DNA of 64,000 nucleotides from Mesorhizobium temperatum (lineage in GTDB: Bacteria; Pseudomonadota; Alphaproteobacteria; Rhizobiales; Rhizobiaceae). A program made the translations under genes and the position numbers. The stretch covers positions 248,001-312,000 of the forward strand of contig NZ_NPKJ01000068.1 of assembly GCF_002284575.1 (NCBI RefSeq), in the 5' to 3' direction. Positions 33,358 through 41,931 of this stretch are shown here, piece after piece (the first letter of the stretch is position 1; each line of letters opens with the position of its first letter). The notes beneath the pieces were generated by a model. The model had not been told where the DNA came from. It searched no databases and saw only the letters and a program-made list of their open reading frames with translations.

Positions 33358-35484
33358 ATGAAACGCCATTTTCGGATTGTTTTGGGTGCCGTGGTCGGCC
33401 TCACATTGACACCTGCTCCGCTTCCCGCACTTTCGCGCGACGCCCAGCCGCGCGCCGCACCCCTCATTCTGGCCCAAACCCAGTCTCCCGAAGAGGAAGA
33501 ACTGCTGCGCAGGAAGAAAAGAGAGGGGGCCAAACGCGACGAGCAGCGGGCTCCCCGGGCAGAAAGGCCGGCGCAGCGCGAGCGGGCCGAGCGGCCTGCG
33601 GCGCGGGAGCGCGAAGCCGTCAAACGGCGTACCGCCGAACCCGAGCCCGCGATCACCGAGGAGCGCCTGAAGAGGCGCAAGGACCGCGAAGCCGTCAAAC
33701 GGCGTGCCGCCGAACCCGAGCCCGCCATCACCGAGGAACGCCAGAAGCGGCGCAAGGAGCGCGAGACCGCCAGACAGCGCAGCGCCGAACCCGACGCGCC
33801 CGCGATCGCCGAGGAGCGCCTGAAGCGGCGCAAGTACCGCGAAGCCGTCAAACGGCGTGCCGCCGAACCCGAGCCCGCGATCACCGAGGAGCGCCAGAAG
33901 CGGCGTAAGGAGCGCGAGGCCGCCAGACAGCGCGCCGCCGAACCCGACGCACCCGCGATCGCCGAGGAGCGCCTGAAGCGGCGCAAGGACCGCGAAGCCG
34001 TCAAACGGCGTGCCGCCGAACCCGAGCCCGCCATCATCGAGGAACGCCAGAAGAGGCGCAAGGAGCGCGAGACCGCCAGACAGCGCAACGCCGAACCCGA
34101 CGCGCCCGCGATCGCCGAGGAGCGCCTGAAGCGGCGCAAGGACCGCGAAGCCGTCAAACGGCGTGCCGCCGAACCCGAGCCCGCCATCATCGAGGAACGC
34201 CAGAAGAGGCGCAAGGAGCGCGAGACCGCCAGACAGCGCAACGCCGAACCCGACGCGCCCGCGATCGCCGAGGAGCGCCTGAAGCGGCGCAAGGACCGCG
34301 AAGCCGTCAAACGGCGTGCCGCCGAACCCGAGCCCGCGATCACCGAGGAACGCCTGAAGCGGCGCAAGGAGCGCGAAGCGGCGATGCGTCGTCCCGAAAA
34401 CGCCGCCAGGCTCTTCGACAGCGCCAAGGAAAAGCCGGTGAGGCGCAAGCCGGGCGGCGCCGAGCCGGACCAGTCCGCTCGGGCCAGGCCCGAGCGGCTG
34501 CCCGAAAGCGACGCCGCGGCGCAGGCGCGAGCCTCGACAGATCCAGTGCAAATCGGCTCCGTCATCTCCGAAGAAGGCCGCCGGATCGAACGCCCGCGCA
34601 GGGAGCGTCCCGAGGTTCCGGAGGGCGCGGAACTCGTGCGCGAGGTCAACAACCGCTTCATCTTCCGGACCAACAACACCTATTTCATCGAGCGGCCCCG
34701 CGAGGAGCGCTTCATCATCGACGCGCGTGAGGTCTACTACGAGGAACTGCCGCGCAGCCGGCAGCGCGAGGTTGTGGTCCGTCCCGACGGGACGCGGATC
34801 GTCACGATCCGCAACCGCTGGGGAGACGTCGTCCGCCGCGTGAAGATCCTGCCCGACGATCGCGAGATCGTCCTCGTCTATGTCGAAGACGACTATTACG
34901 ACGAGGTGCTGGAATGGCGCGATCCCGGCCTCGACCTGCCGCCGCTCGATCTCGACATTCCGGTTCGCGACTACATACTGGACGCGGAATGGGTTGAGGA
35001 CCCCGAGGACTACTATACGTTCCTCGACCAGCCGCCGGTCGAGCAGGTGGAGCGCACCTACTCACTTGACGAGGTCCGGCGTTCGGCGCGCATCCGCGAC
35101 AAGGTCAGGCGCATCGATCTCGACATCATCAATTTCGAGTTCGGCTCGGCCCAGATCCCGGAGGGCGAGATCGGCAAGCTCGAAGGCGTCGCCGAGGCCA
35201 TGCAGCGCCTGCTCAAGGAGAACCCGGGCGAGACCTTCCTGATCGAGGGCCACACCGATGCGGTCGGGGCGGAGGTGGCGAACCTGGCGCTGTCGGACCA
35301 GCGGGCCGAGGCGGTGGCGACCGCGCTGACCAACGTCTTCGACATCGCGCCCGAGAACATGGAGACGCAGGGCTATGGCGAGCAGTATTTGAAGGTTGAA
35401 ACCCAGGAGCCCGAACGCGAGAACCGGCGCGTCGCGATCCGCCGCATCACGCCGCTGGTCGCACCCGTGGCGAGCTCCGAATAG
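33358..35484 (+). CDS. OmpA-family protein with Lys/Arg-rich tandem repeats
   Basis: Exported protein of about 708 residues. Signal peptide (RIVLGAVVGLTLTPAPLPALS), then a highly charged region of about 340 residues (Lys, Arg, Glu with Ala-Glu-Pro spacers) made of 51-residue repeats such as EERLKRRKDREAVKRRAAEP and EERQKRRKERETARQR; then a linker with RPREERFIIDAREVYYEELP and FRTNNTYFIERP; and a C-terminal OmpA domain (FEFGSAQIPEGEIGKLEGVA, LIEGHTDAVGAEVANLALS, GYGEQY) that binds peptidoglycan through the conserved Asp and Arg. ATG 33358 starts right at the signal sequence; ATG 33322 has a better AAGG site and is the alternative. Probably an envelope stability protein. The repeat is probably helical. 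Confidence 0.85.
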   Translation: MKRHFRIVLGAVVGLTLTPAPLPALSRDAQPRAAPLILAQTQSPEEEELLRRKKREGAKRDEQRAPRAERPAQRERAERPAAREREAVKRRTAEPEPAITEERLKRRKDREAVKRRAAEPEPAITEERQKRRKERETARQRSAEPDAPAIAEERLKRRKYREAVKRRAAEPEPAITEERQKRRKEREAARQRAAEPDAPAIAEERLKRRKDREAVKRRAAEPEPAIIEERQKRRKERETARQRNAEPDAPAIAEERLKRRKDREAVKRRAAEPEPAIIEERQKRRKERETARQRNAEPDAPAIAEERLKRRKDREAVKRRAAEPEPAITEERLKRRKEREAAMRRPENAARLFDSAKEKPVRRKPGGAEPDQSARARPERLPESDAAAQARASTDPVQIGSVISEEGRRIERPRRERPEVPEGAELVREVNNRFIFRTNNTYFIERPREERFIIDAREVYYEELPRSRQREVVVRPDGTRIVTIRNRWGDVVRRVKILPDDREIVLVYVEDDYYDEVLEWRDPGLDLPPLDLDIPVRDYILDAEWVEDPEDYYTFLDQPPVEQVERTYSLDEVRRSARIRDKVRRIDLDIINFEFGSAQIPEGEIGKLEGVAEAMQRLLKENPGETFLIEGHTDAVGAEVANLALSDQRAEAVATALTNVFDIAPENMETQGYGEQYLKVETQEPERENRRVAIRRITPLVAPVASSE
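33682..34293 (+). repeat. Four tandem 153-bp coding repeats, plus a partial fifth
   Basis: Copies begin at 33682, 33835, 33988 and 34141, each 153 bases (51 codons), with a partial copy from 34294 to about 34384. Each copy joins two related half-units of 25 and 26 residues. The third and fourth copies appear identical in sequence, which points to a recent duplication. Confidence 0.9.
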
Positions 35485-35587
35485 GCTCCCACCCTTGTTT
35501 TGAGCGTGCCGGGAAGCTAGCGCCAGGCTCACCATTGCAACGTCGAGCGGGCCAAATAGACGACACGCATCTAGTCCGGTCACCGGA

Positions 35588-35812
35588 TTAATTGACGCCG
35601 AGGAAATGGGCGGCGCTCGGGCGCGTTAGAGCTGGCGAAGACCTTGCCGGGCGGGCCGATCTCGTGGATGCGGCCTTCATGTATGAAGACGGCGCGGCTG
35701 GCGAGACGCATTGCATTGGGTGACCATCAAGAGCGTTATGCCGTCGGCGGAGCACCTCGGCAACCAATTCGGGGTCAGGTGCGGAGGTGATCTGGTCGAT
35801 GGCGCCACGGTT
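35588..35812 (-). pseudogene. Remnant of a polar amino-acid ABC transporter ATPase
   Basis: Pieces of the ATPase C-terminal half are found in shifting minus-strand frames: DQITSAPDPELVAEVLR (Walker B/D-loop region, normally DE.TSALDPELVGEVL), then DGITLLMVTQ, then MRLASRAVFIHEGRIHEIG and PPGKVFASSNAPE, and finally AAHFLGVN before a TAA. At least two frameshifts and substitutions separate them, and nothing of the Walker A half remains. The left flank of the remnant ends where the spermidine-synthase-like gene's stop (35827) begins. It is a dead gene and suggests local rearrangement. Confidence 0.75.
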
Positions 35813-35826
35813 AGGCGTGAAGAACT

Positions 35827-38283
35827 TCACGACCGGAAAGGGATCATGGTTCGGATCGTGAGCCTGTTTGCAAGCAAGGCTGGGGCGACAAGATAAAGGA
35901 CCACAGCGATCATCACGACGCCAGAGAACCCGATATGCATGGCAAGCAGCGTGGCGAGAATCGCGCTTAGCACGGACGCACAGCCGTTGATTCCCCACGC
36001 CCAGGGAATGAATGTCTCCGAATGCGCGCCGACATGCCCGAGGCCGAGGGGAAACGGCATGCCCATAAAAAGAGCGAGCGGCGCTATGAGAAGGAGCGCG
36101 ATCGCGATCTTCGCGGCGTCCGGGAACGCCAGCAGCCTTTCGAACAATGAGGGCAGCGCGAGAAGGTAGGTGGCAGCCAGGACCGCGATAACCCCGACAG
36201 CGAGGGCGATGCCGCGCACCGCCGACCCGCGCCCGACCGCCGCGGCCCAACGTGCGGCAACGGCGCTACCGAGACCGGCGAAGGCGAGGAAGCCGGCAAG
36301 CACGACAGCGACAGCGTAGAACGGATGACCGAGGAACAGCACAAAGCGCTGGATGAAGGCGATTTCGATGAAGAGGAAGGCTAGCCCCAAGGCAAGGAAG
36401 TAGAGCCCGAAGCGCAGCCGGTGCAAAGCTTTCCCGAGCGCGTGTCTGCGAATCCATAGCGGCAGGAGGATCAGGACGGCGCTGAGGATGGCAGCCTGGA
36501 CCAGAGTCGTCACGAGGATCAGGTAGCTCCAGTCGAGCATCGCTGCCCCGCCCTGGGTGCGCAGGGCTAAGAGTTCGGGCAGGGCGCGCCAGCGGAAGAA
36601 GTCGAAGAAATAGGGCCGATTGTCGGTGGCCGGTGCGATGGCGAACTTGTAGCGCTCGATGAAGTCGGCGCGTTCAGGGCCGAGGAGCGCGAGGGCTCCC
36701 TCGTAGAGATATTCCTGATCGAGCTGGTTGAAGTGGTTCACGTCGCTCGCGGAGATGCCTGGCACCCAAGAGATGTCGAAGAAGTTCTCGGCCGCGAAGC
36801 TGCGAATGGCCGCAATGTCTTCGCCTTTGAACGGCGACTTGGCGACGAGCAAAGTTCCGGTATTCCAGCTCCGGATCAGCGCCAGGTGCCGGTCCGGCTC
36901 GGCCACGCCTTCCGCCTCGAGCGCTGCTATGGCGGTGGCGAACAGCTTAAGGCTATCACGCGGCGGCACTCGCAGCCATCGTGTGATAGCGACGACACCA
37001 TCTGGTCCGAGAATCGCGAGGTAATCCCGCATTGCCTCCACGGTATAGGTGTAATTTTCATGCAAGCTCTGCACGCCGGCCGCGGCCGCGCTGAAGGAAT
37101 CGAGGAGCGGCATCTGGATCAGGTCGTAGCGCTCGCCAGCAGTCGCAGCGAAGGCGCGCGCCTCGGCCAAATGCAAGCGCAGGTTCGGTCGGCTGAAGAT
37201 ACCGCCAGCGAAGTCGGCGAAGCGATTCCGAGCCAAGTCGATCATTTGCGGGTTGACCTCTACCGCATCCACGGTATCGGCCCCGGCGCGTAGCGCCAGC
37301 AGCACCTGCTCGCCGCCCCCGGCGCCGAGGATTAGCACCCGCGGCCGCTCGAGGATGCGGTACGGCAGCGCCGCCGTTGTCCGGTCGAGATAGGCGACCT
37401 TCGCCGGATCGCCTCCATAGGCGGTGATCGCCGCAATACTGTCGCCATCGGTGAAGACGGCGAGTTGCGCAGGCGGCTCTTGGGTATTGGCAAGGCTGAG
37501 GCCAGGCGCATAACGGAAGGGGATGGTCGGACTCTCGACAACCGTCAGCAACCCGAGCGGGCTCGACCGCTCCTCGATCACCCGCGCGTTCGGAACCTCC
37601 AGGGCTATGCGGAGGCCCTTATACTGCGACATATGCGGCTCGGGGGCCACCCAGGACGGCGGTAGCGATACTGCAACGAACGCCGCTGCCAACCCAAGGC
37701 CGCCCGCTGCGAGCCACCGATGGCGGACCATGCCGAACGCGGCAAAGGCAGCCGCCGCGAATGCCAGTGCTGCAACGAAACGCAGCGCCGTAGATGGAAA
37801 GACCAGGAACAGGAGCCCGACGATACCCAGCGCACCGATCCCTGCGCCGGCCAAGTCGAAGGCGTAGACGCGTCCGATCTGTCCGGGATGGCGGCAGAAA
37901 GCAAGGCCGACGCAGGTCGCGCCAAAAAAGAACGGCAGGATCAGAAGCGCATAGTTGGCCGCGAGCCAACCGAGCTGTCGCGGATCCCAGATGATCTCGA
38001 GCGCGTTGAACGGCAGACGTTCGGCGATGGCGAAGCTGGCGACCGCGGTCATGCCGAACAGCGCTGCCGACGCCGCGAAAGCAGCCGGGTAGCGCTCCAC
38101 TAGCCAGCGCTGGGCAAGCGCAATGAACGTACCGCTCGCGCCGAAGCCCAAGAGCGCGATGCTGATGATCATGTAGGCAAAATGGTGCCATTGAACGATC
38201 GAAAACAATCGCATCAGCAGCAGTTCATAACCGAGAACCGCTGCCGAAATGAGACCGACTGGTAGCATGCGGCCCGCTCTCAC
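35827..38283 (-). CDS. Membrane protein with spermidine-synthase-like methyltransferase domain
   Basis: An 818-residue inner-membrane protein. The N-terminal part (about 1-215) has six or more transmembrane helices, the middle (about 240-560) is a soluble SAM-binding Rossmann domain (RVLILGAGGGEQVLLALRAG, then DAVEVNPQMIDLARNRF, and a later RPYFFDFFRWRALPEL), and the C-terminal part has about seven more helices. Both bundles resemble MFS-like or spermidine-synthase-family membrane domains. The polyamine-acid residues of true spermidine synthases were not verified, so the name only reflects the fold. It overlaps the pcm gene by four bases (ATGA), so the two are co-translated. Substrate unknown. 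Confidence 0.85.
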   Translation of the reverse strand: MRAGRMLPVGLISAAVLGYELLLMRLFSIVQWHHFAYMIISIALLGFGASGTFIALAQRWLVERYPAAFAASAALFGMTAVASFAIAERLPFNALEIIWDPRQLGWLAANYALLILPFFFGATCVGLAFCRHPGQIGRVYAFDLAGAGIGALGIVGLLFLVFPSTALRFVAALAFAAAAFAAFGMVRHRWLAAGGLGLAAAFVAVSLPPSWVAPEPHMSQYKGLRIALEVPNARVIEERSSPLGLLTVVESPTIPFRYAPGLSLANTQEPPAQLAVFTDGDSIAAITAYGGDPAKVAYLDRTTAALPYRILERPRVLILGAGGGEQVLLALRAGADTVDAVEVNPQMIDLARNRFADFAGGIFSRPNLRLHLAEARAFAATAGERYDLIQMPLLDSFSAAAAGVQSLHENYTYTVEAMRDYLAILGPDGVVAITRWLRVPPRDSLKLFATAIAALEAEGVAEPDRHLALIRSWNTGTLLVAKSPFKGEDIAAIRSFAAENFFDISWVPGISASDVNHFNQLDQEYLYEGALALLGPERADFIERYKFAIAPATDNRPYFFDFFRWRALPELLALRTQGGAAMLDWSYLILVTTLVQAAILSAVLILLPLWIRRHALGKALHRLRFGLYFLALGLAFLFIEIAFIQRFVLFLGHPFYAVAVVLAGFLAFAGLGSAVAARWAAAVGRGSAVRGIALAVGVIAVLAATYLLALPSLFERLLAFPDAAKIAIALLLIAPLALFMGMPFPLGLGHVGAHSETFIPWAWGINGCASVLSAILATLLAMHIGFSGVVMIAVVLYLVAPALLANRLTIRTMIPFRS

Positions 38284-39017
38284 CGGGAGGGACCTCCCCG
38301 CAGCGGAACGAAGCTCACCGGCAGCAGCTGCCGGGTCGTGATGCCTCCGTCTCGTCGCTTCTCGACGAGCATGAGAAACTGGGTTGCAAAGGGGCCTCCC
38401 ACGGGGATGACCATCCGACCTCCTTCAGCGAGCTGCTCGACAAGCGGCGGCGGAATATGGCTGGCAGCCGCGGTCACGACGATGCCGTCGAAGGGCGCGT
38501 GCTCAGGCCAGCCGTAGTAGCCGTCGTCCACCTTCACCTCGACGTTGTCGAAGCGGGGCACCGCAAGTCGTGCCGCTGCCCTCTTGCCCAGTTCCGGGAT
38601 AATCTCGATCGAGTAAACCTTGGCGGCGAGGGGCGACAGGACGGCTGCCTGATAGCCCGAGCCGGTGCCGATCTCGAGGACGGTGTCGCCAGGCCGGACA
38701 TTGATCAGGTCGGTCATAAGCGCGACGATAAAGGGCTGCGAGATCGTCTGACCGTGCCCGATCGGCAGGGGCCGGTCATGATAGGCCGCACCGCGCTGCG
38801 CCTCGGGTACGAAACGCTCGCGCGGCACTGTGCCCATCGTCTTGAGCACCGCCGGATCGATGCTGTGTGCCCCGGAGCGGGCGTGTCCCTTTATCGTCTC
38901 GATCATGGCCGCACGCTCGGCTGCGCGGTCCTGGGCGGGCGCCGATGTCGAAACGAAGGCGGCAGCACTCGCGAGAAACGCGGCCAGCAACGCCCGGCAC
39001 TGGGCTAGAGCACTCAT
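38280..39017 (-). CDS. pcm: Protein-L-isoaspartate O-methyltransferase, exported form
   Basis: SAM-dependent repair methyltransferase of 245 residues that acts on damaged isoaspartyl residues. The core is standard: PRERFVPEAQRGAAYHDRPLPIGHGQTISQ in pieces, VLEIGTGSGYQAAVLSPLA (SAM motif I), VYSIEIIPELGKRA, VKVDDGYYGWPEHAPFDGIVVTAAA. The unusual part is an N-terminal signal peptide (CRALLAAFLASAAAFVSTSAPAQ), which implies a periplasmic enzyme. The start at 39017 has an AGGAGAGG site three bases before it and fits the signal; longer frames do not. SAM is not known to be abundant outside the cytoplasm, so its donor supply is a puzzle; the neighbouring membrane SAM protein may be relevant. Confidence 0.88.
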   Translation of the reverse strand: MSALAQCRALLAAFLASAAAFVSTSAPAQDRAAERAAMIETIKGHARSGAHSIDPAVLKTMGTVPRERFVPEAQRGAAYHDRPLPIGHGQTISQPFIVALMTDLINVRPGDTVLEIGTGSGYQAAVLSPLAAKVYSIEIIPELGKRAAARLAVPRFDNVEVKVDDGYYGWPEHAPFDGIVVTAAASHIPPPLVEQLAEGGRMVIPVGGPFATQFLMLVEKRRDGGITTRQLLPVSFVPLRGGPSR

Positions 39018-39493
39018 GAACCTCTCCTGGCCCACGGCGTCGAGAACAAAGGCGGCGGCCTTTTGAAGCAAACGCTGCTCCGATCTCACACCAAACATGT
39101 CGCGGCACCAGGTCCGGATCAACCCCGTTGGAGGTTGGTGGTGCGTCAGAAGGCGTCTTCCGCCTCAGGCGGCGACCGCAAATGGGACGGCAAGCAGCCT
39201 GACCGCATTACGCATCCTTCACGGGTACCAAGGACCTCGCGGTTACCTGCCTGCAAGTCCGCTATCCATTTTATTGCAGCCCCTCCGACGAATCGACACG
39301 AAGGTCCGGAGCGGGTCAGATCACGTCGATGCCCACGGAGGCCTGAAGGTCCGCTTCCAAAAAAATCCAAGCCTCAAAGTGCCAGTCCGCTATCGACCGA
39401 AACGCGACGTCTGAGTAGCGGTTCGGCGATGACCGCTCTTGGCGGCGCTTTGCTGATGTTGAGCGACGTCAGCTTTCGCCCAAACCGCATCAG
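39018..39493. other. Intergenic region upstream of pcm
   Basis: About 475 bases, with the pcm promoter presumably at its left edge. Several open frames cross it but none has a known domain or a good start; codon bias is weak. No repeat of the RIME-like family is present. It ends where the duplicated gene fragment begins. Confidence 0.4.
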
Positions 39494-39972
39494 CTCTCAC
39501 ACAGCCAAGCTCCCCTGCTCCGCCTCCTCCGCATTAGGATCCCCCGGTGCCGTCGCCCAGGCCAGTTCGACGAGCGTCACGATCCGCCGGCCAAGCCCAT
39601 CAAGCTGGCACACGATCAGCCCCTGCTCCTCGATATAGGTCAGCAGGCGCCGGGCGCGGCGCAGCGAGTGCGAGCCATAGGCGCGGGCGATCGCCGCGTC
39701 GCTCGGGCAGGGCCAGCCCTCCTTCGCCGCGCGGGCGATCATCATGAACACGCCCTGCATATCCTCGGGCAGCAGCGAGGCGCGGACCGAGACATCCTGC
39801 CACGCGTCATCCCCTGCCATGTCGGAGCCGAGGCCGGCGCGGGCGCGCGTCAGCATGCGGCGGAAGGCGGGCAGGTCCGGCACGATCGAGGCGAGGCCCT
39901 CGATCCGGCAGCGGACCACGAACTCCTGATAAAGCACGCCGATGACACGGAAGCCCGCATCGGGCTGCGCCA
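39494..39972 (-). pseudogene. Truncated copy of the 3' end of the ATPase gene at 41932
   Basis: About 480 bases match 41931-42410 at more than 90 percent by eye, encoding the last 145 residues of the ATPase (from QPDAGFRVIGVLYQEFVV to the end DPNAEEAEQGSLAV) with a few substitutions. The match stops sharply at 39972/42410; beyond it the two loci differ. No Walker motifs are present, so it cannot be an ATPase by itself, although an open frame with an internal ATG at 39937 exists. It marks a duplication that flanks the serine hydrolase gene. Confidence 0.8.
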
Positions 39973-40309
39973 GGAGGCGGCTGATGCTGTCGGAGGGAAA
40001 GACTGCGAGCAGCGCGGCGTTCGCGGTCGGCTTACGAAAGCGTGTCGCAGTTCATGCTCGTCTGTTCGGCCGGACCGCCTGTTCGGAATGCCAAAGAGGC
40101 AAGAGGCAGAACCTTGGCCGCCGCTTGAGCAAGCCGTGAGCAGCGATGAAGCGGGTCGGGCGACGGCAAAGGTCGTCCTCAGGAGGGGATAGCTAAGCGG
40201 TCGGCCGGAAATAGCCGATGTCGCGCTTGCCTTGCCACGAAACATGCCGTCCGTCAGGCCCCTCCACAGCGTTAATCATCGCGCACGTTCCCGCTGATCA
40301 GCGCGAAAA
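39973..40309. other. Intergenic region between duplication end and serine hydrolase
   Basis: About 337 bases. A reverse frame running into the duplicated fragment reads FRKPTANAALLAVFPSDSISR, which looks like the end of another decayed gene, but I cannot name it. Nothing else is recognised. Confidence 0.35.
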
Positions 40310-41467
40310 TCAGCGTGGAGCGATCTCTGCGACGAGATCGTTCGTCGTCTTGACCCCAGCCATGAAGCCGGCGGCATTGAATTCGTTCATGACGAAGAAA
40401 GCGCCGACGCCGCGTGTCGGTGCAATCGCAACATAGAGAAACATGCCTTGCAGGCCGCCGCTCTTCTGGAGGATGAGCGGGCGATGCTCGTTGGGGAGCA
40501 TGATGACCCATCCGAGACCCATGGCGTCCATCGGGCCGCCGTCATCCAGCCCCACCACCGACGCGAGCCCGTCCCGGTACAAAAAAGCCGCGTGGTTCAC
40601 GAGGCGGAACTCGGCGTCGGCCGCGGAAGGCTTGTTGTCGACATGCCAGTTCATCCAGCGCAGCAGGTCGGCCGCGGTCGAGTACAATCCACCGGCGCAC
40701 TCCATGGCTGTGCTCGTCGGCACGATGGGCATGGCGCTGCCGTCGAAGTTATGGCCCTGCATCAGGCGCGGCTCGTCCTCCGGTCTTGGGTTGAAAACCG
40801 TGTCTTGCATGCCGAGGGGATCGAGGACACGCTCCCGAAGGACCTCGGCATAAGGCTTTCCAGAGACATTCGCGAGCGCCGCTCCGAGGAGGTCGTATCC
40901 GAAGTTCGAATAGAGAACGGCGGTGCCCGGCGCGAACAGCAGCGGATTGTCCTTGAGGGCGGCAATCTGCGCCTCTTTGGTGTTCGTAGAGAAGGGGTCG
41001 GAGGGGGGCGCCTCGGCCACTGGCACCTCCCGCGGAAGGCCGGAAGCTTGCGCGACGAGATCGATCATGCGGAGGGCACGGCCATCCTTCTCAGGGAGCG
41101 TGACGTCCCAGCCAAGGCGATCCTGCAGCCGGTCGGTGAGTTGTACCTTACCGTCGATCGCCAGCGAGGAAAGCACACTGCCGCAGAACACTTTGCTGAC
41201 GGACGCGATGCGGAACATTGTGTCGCCGTCGGGCACTTTTTCACTCCCGTCGGCAATCTTGCCGAAACCGGCCAGGGCCGTCTCGCCGTTGCGCACGGCG
41301 CCGAAGATCAGGCCAGGCACCTTGGTGGAGAGATACAGGATCGTACCGTTGAACTGCACCGCTTCCGTCAGCAGCTTGTCCTCAGCATGTCCATAAGAGG
41401 GAAGGGTGACGGCTGCGATTGCCGTCAAAGCGATGGCCATAAGTCGGCGCGATCGAGACAAACGCAT
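40310..41467 (-). CDS. Exported serine hydrolase (class C beta-lactamase / AmpH-like)
   Basis: Serine beta-lactamase-superfamily protein of 385 residues. Signal peptide (LMAIALTAIAAVTLPSYGHAE), then FRIASVSKVF with the catalytic SxxK near residue 90, YSNFGYDLLGAAL with the YxN element, and a C-terminal LQKSGGLQGMFLYVAIA in the position of the KTG/HxG motif. The start at 41467 has an AAGGA site. It may be a D-alanyl-D-alanine carboxypeptidase or an esterase, and resembles AmpH; beta-lactamase activity cannot be inferred. It lies between two copies of the ATPase 3' end and has a lower-GC upstream region, so it may be acquired. Confidence 0.85.
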   Translation of the reverse strand: MRLSRSRRLMAIALTAIAAVTLPSYGHAEDKLLTEAVQFNGTILYLSTKVPGLIFGAVRNGETALAGFGKIADGSEKVPDGDTMFRIASVSKVFCGSVLSSLAIDGKVQLTDRLQDRLGWDVTLPEKDGRALRMIDLVAQASGLPREVPVAEAPPSDPFSTNTKEAQIAALKDNPLLFAPGTAVLYSNFGYDLLGAALANVSGKPYAEVLRERVLDPLGMQDTVFNPRPEDEPRLMQGHNFDGSAMPIVPTSTAMECAGGLYSTAADLLRWMNWHVDNKPSAADAEFRLVNHAAFLYRDGLASVVGLDDGGPMDAMGLGWVIMLPNEHRPLILQKSGGLQGMFLYVAIAPTRGVGAFFVMNEFNAAGFMAGVKTTNDLVAEIAPR

Positions 41468-41931
41468 TGCCAAAATCCTTTGATAAAGCTGCAGAATAAA
41501 ATCTTCGGAAAAAGAGCCGCCGCGTAGTATCTTACCATCTCTCCCGAAGCAGGAGATGTCAACAGAACGAACCGAAGGGGGTAATCGGCGGCGGTAGCGT
41601 AGTTTCGGCGGCTATTTGCGCTACAGTCCTGCCGTATTTCTTGTCCTTTGTCAGTTGATCGGGGCTGATCTCTTCATTAGCAAACCGGCCCGCGGGTAAT
41701 TTAGAAGCTATGTAAAGCCCCGTCGGCAGGAGGGAGTGCTGTAGCATCGAACAACTTACAATAGGCGGATCTGCGTCGCGCCAATCGTCGTCGTATGATG
41801 AAGACCGGGCAGAAGAGCTGTAGCGGGCTAGTGAGGCCCTATCTGCGCAAAAAAGACTCGCCGCTGTACCTGCCGCTTGGCCATACATCGCCTTGATGCG
41901 TGGCATTCCCCTTGCGCGCTTGGCCGCCGCC
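41468..41931. other. Intergenic region, lower GC
   Basis: About 460 bases between the serine hydrolase start and the ATPase stop. A minus-strand frame of 115 codons (41559-41906, containing LPTGLYIASKLPAGRFANEE) is open but has no recognisable domain and weak codon bias, so it is not called as a gene. GC looks lower than in neighbouring genes. The serine hydrolase promoter should lie near 41480. Confidence 0.35.

Noticed and set aside
33310..34679. Long reverse-strand frames of over 400 codons across the OmpA repeats
   Set aside because: They are products of the repetitive, GC-rich coding strand. The plus-strand frame has a signal peptide and an OmpA domain; the reverse ones have neither.
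39497..39937. Independent 146-residue gene
   Set aside because: It is the copied tail of the ATPase at 41932 and lacks any part of the ATPase domain, so it is treated as a pseudogene.
41559..41906. Reverse-strand frame of 115 codons as a gene
   Set aside because: No domain, weak codon bias and no ribosome site; noted only in the gap description.
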